DNA from: an uncultured Prevotella sp.
GTDB taxonomy: Bacteria > Bacteroidota > Bacteroidia > Bacteroidales > Bacteroidaceae
NCBI GenBank assembly: GCA_947170725.1
Contig: CAMVUM010000023.1
Location: forward strand, 1-51,564
Length of the DNA stretch: 51,564 nt
Direction of reading: 5' to 3'
In this document: positions 44,248 to 51,564 of the stretch, in pieces
How the letters are laid out: each line of letters starts with the position of its first letter
Position numbering within the stretch: position 1 is the first letter of the stretch
Translations under genes and position numbers: made by a program
Notes under the pieces: model-generated
The model's database searches: none
Seen by the model: the letters and a program-made list of their open reading frames with translations, nothing else
What the model was told of the DNA's origin: nothing

Positions 44248-47200
44248 CTATTGATCATGCCAATGTTCTATATTACCATAATCAATATCTATCAAAGCGC
44301 CCTTTTCTGTATTGAAAGAAGCGTATTTGCCAAGTTTCACGTTTCCATTATTCCGTATCATCAAGCTACCACCAGACTTCACATATATCCCGGCATTGGT
44401 TACAGAACCGCCATCTATGAGAACCGAACCGCCATCCATTACAATAAGCCTACAAGATGGACGCATATTCAAGTTTTCTCCTGACGGAATTTGCAACGTA
44501 CCAGACCGTACAATTATGTCATTCGGGAAGTAGTCTTCATGCCAAACCATATCCGATTTTACGACCATTGCATCTCTATAACCAGAAATATATTCACCAG
44601 TGAAACCTGTATCAAAACGGGTACGCCCCCATTCGATCATGCTTCCCTCTGTTTTCCATACAGTTATGAAACCGGATCTGTCAGCAGCAATTATTTCGTT
44701 CATTCCATCGTCATCTATATCAGAAACAGATATATTGTTGCTGAATTCATAATCTCCGCTCAATTGATAACCCTGAATATCGTTTCCTTGATTGTCTATC
44801 ACACAAATTTTATTGTCCATATTAAAAATAATGTCAATAGAAGAATCGCCATCTATATCAGCAAGCAATGGCATTGCGAAATGGGAATTCCACGTTGCAT
44901 TCGGGAATAACCCGGGAATATTGCGATTGAATATCTGTTTTCCTGTACATGTCCACGCTCTTACACATCCATCGCCCAATGCGACAACTTCAAGTTGTCC
45001 ATCTGAATTTATGTCACCAACACTTATCGCATGGTCCAGTCCCTGATGTTCACCGGAAGGATAAGGAATTTTTGCTGGTGTAGATGCCATACTATCAAAG
45101 TCTCCCACACATGTACCGTCCAACTTAATGGCATAAATATTTCCGGAGCTACTTCTTGAGGCTACCACTATTTCCTTTTCGCCATCACCATCCAAGTCAC
45201 AGACGACAGGAGACGACTTCAGATTCATGCCATTGCGTGTAAAAAAGGGATTACGCATGAAAGGCGTACCGTCATGTTTCCACACATAAAGATTCGGACC
45301 GTTTCCGCATATAATTTCCTTATATCCGTCTCCATCCATATCTGCAACCGCTAAGCCACAATAACAGCCGCTTATCTCTTCACCAAATGAAAGTCGTTCT
45401 GTTCCATCTGCATTCAATATGACAATACCTTTGTTCTCATGAACAAATATTATTTCCTTTTCGCCTTTACCATCTGGCAAGTCAATATCTGTAATAACAG
45501 CCCCTCTAACAGAGGCTCCACCTGATTGAGTCTGCCATAGCATATCCGGAAGATTATCGTTATCCTTATCTAAAGAGGAATAACACGTAACATAATTTTC
45601 TGCACCACTAAATATTCTTGATAATGAAACAATACTCATTTCTCCATTACCATACAGATCCGCTACAGCCGGAACCGCACTTACGCGCCAATCAAACAAA
45701 GCAAAACCACCGAATGTTGTTGCATTGCCATCAATACAATATGGCTCCGTCCCATCAGGCTTCACCACCACGACAGCAGATTTGTTGTTATCATTACCAT
45801 TGGTAGACGCCAACACAATCTCTTTTTGGCCATCATAATCCAAATCAACCGTGTTCACTTCACTCTCATATAAATATGGATTCCTACCTATCGAAAGTTG
45901 TTCCTTATAGAGCATTACAGGTACTGATGTCGCGGCCATATACGGCTCAGACAAAGCGCTTTCCAAGCATGATTCCGATACCGCAGATAATTTATAATAA
46001 TATGTTGTCCGGGCAGGTAAATTTTCATCACAATAATATCTTATTGTCAATGGTGTCTTGTTTAGCTTTACATATTCGCCGGTCAAGGTGTTACTGCGAT
46101 AGACATTAAATTTGGTAACCGAAGCCTCTTTGTCCCAATATAAGGATATTGTGCTTTCGGTCTGGCTGTTGTGTATTTTCCCCTTTGCCATTACAGGTGG
46201 GATTCCGGCTACATTCGCTATACTGCTATCCTGAACAATATTCCCTGACGACAATAATATTTTCAGTTTCAAAGGATTTCCTGTTGCATAGTCATTCGCT
46301 ATTCTAAACGTACAAACAGAGTTGTTTACCATCACATCATTTATCTTATCTGAGATCGGTATAACCTTCCAATTTACACTTCTGTCAGTCGCTGCTCCAA
46401 GTCTGACGGCATCCAGTTTCAGTTTGACGGTCTCTCCTGCTTCCGGTGTCAGATTACCGTTTCCTGTATTTGCAACGGCAATTCTTTCAATCCGCAGTTT
46501 GGGCGATGTAATGTCTATTCTAAATGTATCTATAGAATATGTATTGGTGTCATCTTTGGTTCGCAAATACAAGCAGACACCATTCCACTCGTTACGCTTT
46601 ACTTCTACTGCATTATCACAAACAGCAATCTTAAAATTACGTTCCGCATTTCCATGTGCCGGTATCACACCATATTCTATATTAGAACCTTCTATAATTT
46701 TCACGTATGGAGAATTCGTTGAAAGTGAAGCCTTCACATTCAAAGCATCTGTTCCTCCCACATTTTTAAGAGATATGCCGAGCGTTGCGCTGTCACCAAT
46801 ATTTACAGAGCCGTCAAATCCCGATATCTTGTTTATCGCGATTGGTCCTTTCCCTATACTTGTGCCATACACATTCAGTTCTTTTTCAAACGGAATACAA
46901 TTACGTGCTGTTACGGTGACCTTTAGTTTTCCCGCACTTTTCGCGTCTATGGCAAAACTATGCTGCTGCCTGTCATTTATTTCCTTAACCAAATATATTT
47001 CTTTATCTTTTAGAAGACAGACTTTTGCCTTCTCTCCTTCGGGAAGATTCTTTATTTGTATTGATACTTGACACGGACGGGAATCAAGTAATATAACATT
47101 CGCATCAATATCCAATTGTTGCGGTACTGCTGACCAAACTGGCATTTCTGGATCGCCTATGAGATGGAGACGATAATATTCGTTACGCACATATGACATA

Positions 47201-49020
47201 TTTGATTTGTCGTTTTCTGTCATGCTGCTAAACAAGAGTCCTATTTCTTGTATATTATCGTTATATAAACTTTTTAGGAATCGTTCATATTGGTAATGTT
47301 CGTGTGCATATCCATTATTAGCATTTCCTATAAAAGCGACAGCGCCTCCTATTTGATTGTTAATAAAATGCTCTGCTACACAATCTTTTTCAAAACAAGT
47401 TGTTTGACAACCACCCGATATTATTATCTGCTGATACTCTCCATTTTGCAAATTGTCAATTTCCTGAATGGACATTGTTTCAAATTTATCCTTACATGAT
47501 GTTCCCATTGCTCTTGGGGCACTATGATCCATGTGGTATACTATATGAAAATGATTTAAACCGGAGTCGCCTCCATCATTCAAAGTTGCAATAAAATTTA
47601 CTTTATTTAGCTCTTGGCCATTGGTATATTCTCTTTTATCTCTATGATTATTACATGTACAATTGTAGTGATCAAAAAGATACCATTTATGTTCATTCAA
47701 TTGAACATATTTTTTTAAATAATTATCTATACTTTCTTTTGCATCATTAAAAAGAAAATCGGTGTTTTCATCTTTAGTTATATATGCAGAAACAGCCAAA
47801 TGGTTCATAAGATATTCAGTATCAAGTGATGGAGAATTCATTCTCTCATAAGCCAATACTTTATCTATGAACAAAGCAACTTCATTCTTATTTTCAACAG
47901 AAGCCCGACCTAAGATACATTTCCGTTCACCTTTCAAGCCATCATTATTTTCTGCATAAATATGATTTTTATTGCCATTCCAATCACTACTTAAATCAAC
48001 ATAATATGCATCAGAAGGAAACGTCCCTTCATTTGTAACATAAAACCGTGCTGGAACAATATTTGTATCTCCTCCTAAAAGCACAAATAATCCCTCTCCC
48101 CATTTCATGTAACATTCCTGTAAATATGCATGTATCTTTTCTTGCAGGTCTGAGCCGATATATTCATCTCTGATGTCTTCAATATCCTTGATAATTGTGG
48201 GTATTCCCTTTTGTATTTTCCAATCCGCCAGACGTTGAAACTCTTCGTGCAATTCCCTGTTTGTGATGATGATATAATCCGGTATTTGCTCTTTCAAGAC
48301 ATCTATATACATCTCGCCACCGTTAGAGTTACTACGTTCCTGACTCGTTTCTGAAGCCACATTTCCTATCTTCACTTTTTTGTCGGCACATGACTCCACG
48401 TCCTGTGGATTATCTACCATTGATTTTATCATGGTTTTCACGATGTTCGAACGATGTCGGCTTTGGGCCAGCGGACTTTGATAAGCATTATCTGTTCCCG
48501 AATAGATTAGTGAGAAATTTATTTCATTCAAATACAGTTTCCCAGATGTCGGGTCCCATGCGATCGGATTTATTCTGATCCTGACAATATGATAGCCCAT
48601 TTCGTTATAATCCGCCACTATCTCTGCATACTCACCGGGATATACTGCTGTTCCTGCATATATAGAGGAGTCAAGTGCGAACTCATCAGTATTACGATTA
48701 TTGTCGTTTATGGGCACCGGAGCTTGCACCGGATATGGGAGCACGTTTCTCTTCATTTCTTCGGTTTTAGTGATTTCCACATGCACCCCTGTGACCTTTA
48801 CGTCCAAGGGAACAACATACGTTTTGGTAACGACGGGAAGTTCCGGAGCGCCAATCCGGTCTGTAACATCATCCGTACCGTCTATCCTTATCACATCATA
48901 TCCGGCCTGTTTGGAGAACGACAAATCCTCAGAACGCAAATTCACTTGTCCCGATATTTGTGCCAAAAGTAAAGAATGGCACAGGACAAACATATATATT
49001 ATGGATAATGTCTTTTTCAT
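44248..49020 (-). CDS. C25-family (gingipain-like) cysteine peptidase with FG-GAP repeats
   Basis: A 1590-residue secreted protein. Signal peptide about 1-20; a propeptide-like region (IGAPELPVVTKTYVVP) to about 235; then the C25 catalytic domain (about 245-630): YIIITNRELHEEFQRLADWK, LFVLLGGDTNIVPARFY, the histidine segment VYHMDHS (His499 likely catalytic) and ISGGCQTTCF (Cys538 likely nucleophile). Immunoglobulin/CARDB-like domains follow at about 650-1040, including a fibronectin-III-like part. From about 1060 to 1480 come at least seven FG-GAP/VCBS-type repeats with Asp-rich loops (ADMDGDGYKEIICG, CDLDGDGEKEIVVAS), probably calcium-binding propeller blades. The end is a small beta-helix-like segment; no T9SS domain is evident. 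The gene starts four bases after LRR paralogue 2. Confidence 0.88.
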   Translation of the reverse strand: MKKTLSIIYMFVLCHSLLLAQISGQVNLRSEDLSFSKQAGYDVIRIDGTDDVTDRIGAPELPVVTKTYVVPLDVKVTGVHVEITKTEEMKRNVLPYPVQAPVPINDNNRNTDEFALDSSIYAGTAVYPGEYAEIVADYNEMGYHIVRIRINPIAWDPTSGKLYLNEINFSLIYSGTDNAYQSPLAQSRHRSNIVKTMIKSMVDNPQDVESCADKKVKIGNVASETSQERSNSNGGEMYIDVLKEQIPDYIIITNRELHEEFQRLADWKIQKGIPTIIKDIEDIRDEYIGSDLQEKIHAYLQECYMKWGEGLFVLLGGDTNIVPARFYVTNEGTFPSDAYYVDLSSDWNGNKNHIYAENNDGLKGERKCILGRASVENKNEVALFIDKVLAYERMNSPSLDTEYLMNHLAVSAYITKDENTDFLFNDAKESIDNYLKKYVQLNEHKWYLFDHYNCTCNNHRDKREYTNGQELNKVNFIATLNDGGDSGLNHFHIVYHMDHSAPRAMGTSCKDKFETMSIQEIDNLQNGEYQQIIISGGCQTTCFEKDCVAEHFINNQIGGAVAFIGNANNGYAHEHYQYERFLKSLYNDNIQEIGLLFSSMTENDKSNMSYVRNEYYRLHLIGDPEMPVWSAVPQQLDIDANVILLDSRPCQVSIQIKNLPEGEKAKVCLLKDKEIYLVKEINDRQQHSFAIDAKSAGKLKVTVTARNCIPFEKELNVYGTSIGKGPIAINKISGFDGSVNIGDSATLGISLKNVGGTDALNVKASLSTNSPYVKIIEGSNIEYGVIPAHGNAERNFKIAVCDNAVEVKRNEWNGVCLYLRTKDDTNTYSIDTFRIDITSPKLRIERIAVANTGNGNLTPEAGETVKLKLDAVRLGAATDRSVNWKVIPISDKINDVMVNNSVCTFRIANDYATGNPLKLKILLSSGNIVQDSSIANVAGIPPVMAKGKIHNSQTESTISLYWDKEASVTKFNVYRSNTLTGEYVKLNKTPLTIRYYCDENLPARTTYYYKLSAVSESCLESALSEPYMAATSVPVMLYKEQLSIGRNPYLYESEVNTVDLDYDGQKEIVLASTNGNDNNKSAVVVVKPDGTEPYCIDGNATTFGGFALFDWRVSAVPAVADLYGNGEMSIVSLSRIFSGAENYVTCYSSLDKDNDNLPDMLWQTQSGGASVRGAVITDIDLPDGKGEKEIIFVHENKGIVILNADGTERLSFGEEISGCYCGLAVADMDGDGYKEIICGNGPNLYVWKHDGTPFMRNPFFTRNGMNLKSSPVVCDLDGDGEKEIVVASRSSSGNIYAIKLDGTCVGDFDSMASTPAKIPYPSGEHQGLDHAISVGDINSDGQLEVVALGDGCVRAWTCTGKQIFNRNIPGLFPNATWNSHFAMPLLADIDGDSSIDIIFNMDNKICVIDNQGNDIQGYQLSGDYEFSNNISVSDIDDDGMNEIIAADRSGFITVWKTEGSMIEWGRTRFDTGFTGEYISGYRDAMVVKSDMVWHEDYFPNDIIVRSGTLQIPSGENLNMRPSCRLIVMDGGSVLIDGGSVTNAGIYVKSGGSLMIRNNGNVKLGKYASFNTEKGALIDIDYGNIEHWHDQ

Positions 49021-49024
49021 TGTC

Positions 49025-50206
49025 TCATGGTTTTAGTTTTATTGTTTCGTCCGTTCCGTCCTTATATCTGATATGCAACATGGCGTAAGGAGCAACAATG
49101 TTATTTTTGTCTATATCAAAATCCTTGTCGTTGACTTTGAATGACATTAATGTCTTTCCTTCGACTCCATATAATGCGACATGCTCTACAACTTTATTAC
49201 AACTTATCTGATATTGTCCACCACCATCAGAGAACTTCACTTCATTTTCTGATTTTATTTCTTTTATACCATCCGGATTGCTTAGTGGATTTATATACTT
49301 AAATTCATCCCATCCTTTCGTCGCATTATATGCTTCAAGGCTTTCGTCGGGAACTATAAGCCGCCACATGTCCTGTTTGCTTTCAAAGACGCCTTTTCCT
49401 AACACTGGAGGAATCTTTGCCATACAATACAGACGAGGCCAATTTTTTGCCGGCCAATATCCAGTTATGACATTTGTTGAATACCAACTAAAAGCATAAT
49501 CTCCTATAGAATCGACCGTTTCCGGAATTACGATGGGAAGCATTCTCTCATTCCAAAAAAACTCAAAAGCTCCACCATTTATAATCTTTGTTCCGTTCTC
49601 AATTTCAATGGAGAAATGGTCCAATCCCATTCCATTGATCCAATATGCGCCTTCCTTAAAGTTGTGATGATAGAAAATCGTGCCATCAGCGGAATATATA
49701 TTATCGTCTATCTCTTTGCAATATTCATTGTCCGGGGATAGTTCAATAATACAATGACCGCGGAATGACCCTTTATCAAAAAAAACGTTTTTACCCAATG
49801 TCGGATATTTCCCGGACAACACCAGATTTAGTTTTTCATCCATTCCCACATTAAAGCACAAAGATTTGTCTGCCAAATGTCTCAATGTGTATGGCAGTAT
49901 GATTCGTTTTGAAGGTGTTTGCTCCTCTTTGTAAAAAGCATACGCAGGAATAGTATCTATGTTTGAGTTCAGAAGATTCAATTCAAATAGATTTTTATCA
50001 AACATCATGCGCAAACATGCGTAATCCTCCTCCGTCATCGTTCCCGTTATCGTCAGATGCGTCACGGTGTTCTTCTGTTCTTCCGTAAGCAGATCCGCCA
50101 GACGTTGTTCTCTGACGCACACGCTGACCGGAACATCGTTTTGAGCGCTCACGGTGGAGAAAAATGTCAAAAGTAGTATTGTAAAAGATAATATAGTCCT
50201 TTTCAT
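49025..50206 (-). CDS. Secreted BspA-like LRR protein (paralogue 2)
   Basis: A 393-residue exported protein, signal peptide about 1-21 (FFSTVSAQ). Its first module (VPVSVCVREQRLADLLTEEQ through THLTITGTMTEEDYACLR) and its last residues (DGTDETIKLKP) match paralogue 1 closely, while the middle differs. LRR_5-like segments include NLLNSNIDTIPAYAF, LPYTLRHLADKSL and IPETVDSIGDYAF. The C-terminus (HVALYGVEGKTLMSFKVNDK, then AMLHIRYKDG) has the beta pattern of a sorting domain. It is 25 bases after the S74-domain gene and four bases before the C25 peptidase gene, so co-translation with the peptidase is likely. Confidence 0.78.
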   Translation of the reverse strand: MKRTILSFTILLLTFFSTVSAQNDVPVSVCVREQRLADLLTEEQKNTVTHLTITGTMTEEDYACLRMMFDKNLFELNLLNSNIDTIPAYAFYKEEQTPSKRIILPYTLRHLADKSLCFNVGMDEKLNLVLSGKYPTLGKNVFFDKGSFRGHCIIELSPDNEYCKEIDDNIYSADGTIFYHHNFKEGAYWINGMGLDHFSIEIENGTKIINGGAFEFFWNERMLPIVIPETVDSIGDYAFSWYSTNVITGYWPAKNWPRLYCMAKIPPVLGKGVFESKQDMWRLIVPDESLEAYNATKGWDEFKYINPLSNPDGIKEIKSENEVKFSDGGGQYQISCNKVVEHVALYGVEGKTLMSFKVNDKDFDIDKNNIVAPYAMLHIRYKDGTDETIKLKP

Positions 50207-50231
50207 AATAAATAGTTTTTTTATGTTATAA

Positions 50232-51530
50232 TTATTTCGTCAGAATCATCCGGCGTGTATTTATCAGCTTGCCGTCAATGATAAGACTATAGAGATACAT
50301 TCCGGCGTCCATACCTTCAGACGTGAATGAGTATGTGACTTCGCCGCGATCAGAAATGGTTTTCTGACTTATCTGCTTGCCGCTCATGTCATATATGCAA
50401 AGCAGGGCTGTAGCGGCCGATTGGGGTATGGTCATCTTGATGGATGTCACATTGACAAACGGATTAGGATTGTTCTGTGACAATGACGGGACGTCTGAAT
50501 AAGTCTCTTGTTCACTGATATCAGTTGTCTCATTTATATTCTGATTATTATTCGATTTTGATGACATCATTCTGGAACCAATTCCATTACCTTGCAGTTC
50601 TGTTATCTGAGCTTTCAATTCTTTGATGGATTCAACAAGCAAAGGTATCATTTCTATATAATTGATAACTTTTTCACCATCGTCTGTCGTATAAACCAAA
50701 TCAGGATAAACCTCTTCTATCTCTTCTACTAATAATGCATAATGTTTTTTCCTATTATACTGCAATTCCATTGAGGTATAATCATTCTGAACAGGCCTTA
50801 GTAAATTTGTATCCCGTGGCAATATAATTCCAATATCCGGTATGTTTTTCGTCCCTACAACAGCATTTAAAGAAGACAAGGTCTCTGATACTGATTTATT
50901 ATCAGCATCAATGCCATTACTTTCCAACAGATTCATTGGTTTAACAAAAAGTATGTCAAACTCATCCAGCGACGGACTCAGCAACAACCCGTCTATATAT
51001 CCTCTCACTGTCAGATCACCACGAACAGAAACCTTCCCATTAAAATATCCGGCATATCTATCCTTCAACCACCGGCCGTTATCATTTACTCCTGTAGAAC
51101 CATATACAGCTGCTCCCTTCTGTCCGCCAGTCAAACGACCAAATACACCATAATTCCATCCGGAGGTGGCATTCCCCGCTGTTCCTATAACACCAAAAGC
51201 ACGACCATTGTTATAATCCGTTCCATCTGAAGATACGGCATTACCGCTTACTCCTACAAAAAATGTTTTATCATTCCCCACTATGCTTGACATATTTGCT
51301 CCATATCTCCATGTTTTGTTTCCGCCTACTGTCCGGCAAAACATACCATTATTAGAATCATCTATATAAAGATTGTAGGAACTATTCCCATTCCCGCCTA
51401 ATGTAAGACGTGACAAAGGATTTACACTAGTTGTTCCCAATGCAACATTACCACTTGGAAAAACTCTCAACTGAGAACACACACAAGTAGTCTGAATAAT
51501 TAAGACTACCAAAGTGAACTTCTTTTTCAT
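50232..51530 (-). CDS. Tail-fibre-like S74 chaperone-domain protein with T9SS sorting domain
   Basis: A 432-residue exported protein. Signal peptide about 1-19. Residues 20-190 are Gly/Asn-rich and repetitive like phage tail-fibre shafts (AFGVIGTAGNATSGWNYGVF, AVYGSTGVNDNGRW, GKVSVRGDLTVRGYI). A region at about 265-315 matches the Peptidase_S74 intramolecular chaperone: KKHYALLVEEIEEVYPDLV, NYIEMIPLLVESIKELKAQI with its closing coiled coil. The last 85 residues are a clear T9SS type A sorting domain: SQNNPNPFVNVTSIKMTIPQ, LCIYDMSGKQI, MDAGMYLYSLIIDGKLI, ending TRRMILTK. It is the first gene of the surface cluster in this window. Confidence 0.85.
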   Translation of the reverse strand: MKKKFTLVVLIIQTTCVCSQLRVFPSGNVALGTTSVNPLSRLTLGGNGNSSYNLYIDDSNNGMFCRTVGGNKTWRYGANMSSIVGNDKTFFVGVSGNAVSSDGTDYNNGRAFGVIGTAGNATSGWNYGVFGRLTGGQKGAAVYGSTGVNDNGRWLKDRYAGYFNGKVSVRGDLTVRGYIDGLLLSPSLDEFDILFVKPMNLLESNGIDADNKSVSETLSSLNAVVGTKNIPDIGIILPRDTNLLRPVQNDYTSMELQYNRKKHYALLVEEIEEVYPDLVYTTDDGEKVINYIEMIPLLVESIKELKAQITELQGNGIGSRMMSSKSNNNQNINETTDISEQETYSDVPSLSQNNPNPFVNVTSIKMTIPQSAATALLCIYDMSGKQISQKTISDRGEVTYSFTSEGMDAGMYLYSLIIDGKLINTRRMILTK

Positions 51531-51564
51531 AAATATAATATTTAGTTAAAAATGTCTATTATAC

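Overview
The window looks like a chromosomal segment of a Bacteroidales bacterium, most likely a member of the Prevotellaceae. Five things point that way. Several genes are preceded by the Bacteroidetes -7 box TAnnTTTG, usually without a strong Shine-Dalgarno sequence. The branched-chain amino acid genes run ilvD-ilvB-ilvN-acyl-ACP thioesterase-ilvC. There are NVEAL-type and DUF3244-type secreted peptides, BspA-like leucine-rich repeat proteins, and a C-terminal type IX secretion (T9SS) sorting domain. No tRNA, rRNA, CRISPR array, transposase or prophage was seen.

Layout. 1-3.3 kb: a frameshifted NVEAL peptide and a DUF3244-like secreted protein on the minus strand, divergent from a membrane-anchored TPR regulator. 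3.4-10.1 kb: a minus-strand series of ECF sigma factor, membrane anti-sigma-like protein, a secreted thioredoxin-fold protein without catalytic cysteines, and an outer-membrane beta-barrel protein. 10.1-11.4 kb: a gene-poor stretch with inverted GC-rich repeats. 11.4-17.8 kb: the valine/isoleucine pathway, with two palindromic intergenic elements around ilvN. 18.1-23 kb: superoxide dismutase, HIT hydrolase, and a recJ-recQ pair. 23-30 kb: a tiny membrane protein, a secreted C1 peptidase, an M24 aminopeptidase P, a divergent patatin and a TonB-dependent receptor.

30.3-42.65 kb: a continuous minus-strand run of eight genes. In transcription order they are a multi-zinc-ribbon protein, a membrane Ser/Thr kinase, a four-module CbxX/CfxQ-type AAA+ ATPase, a zinc-ribbon FHA protein, a PP2C phosphatase, metA (predicted acetyl-CoA dependent), a U32 hydroxylation-type protein and a zinc-ribbon membrane lipoprotein. 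The first five have the parts of a complete Thr-phosphorylation circuit (writer, reader, eraser, ATP-driven remodeller). The kinase and the first zinc-ribbon protein share an RTLR motif in their disordered N-termini. This is the best candidate for an undescribed system here.

43-51.5 kb: a four-gene cell-surface cluster of a tail-fibre-like S74 chaperone-domain protein with a T9SS sorting domain, two paralogous BspA-like LRR proteins, and between them a large gingipain-family (C25) cysteine peptidase with FG-GAP repeats. The promoter of this cluster probably lies beyond the right edge of the window.
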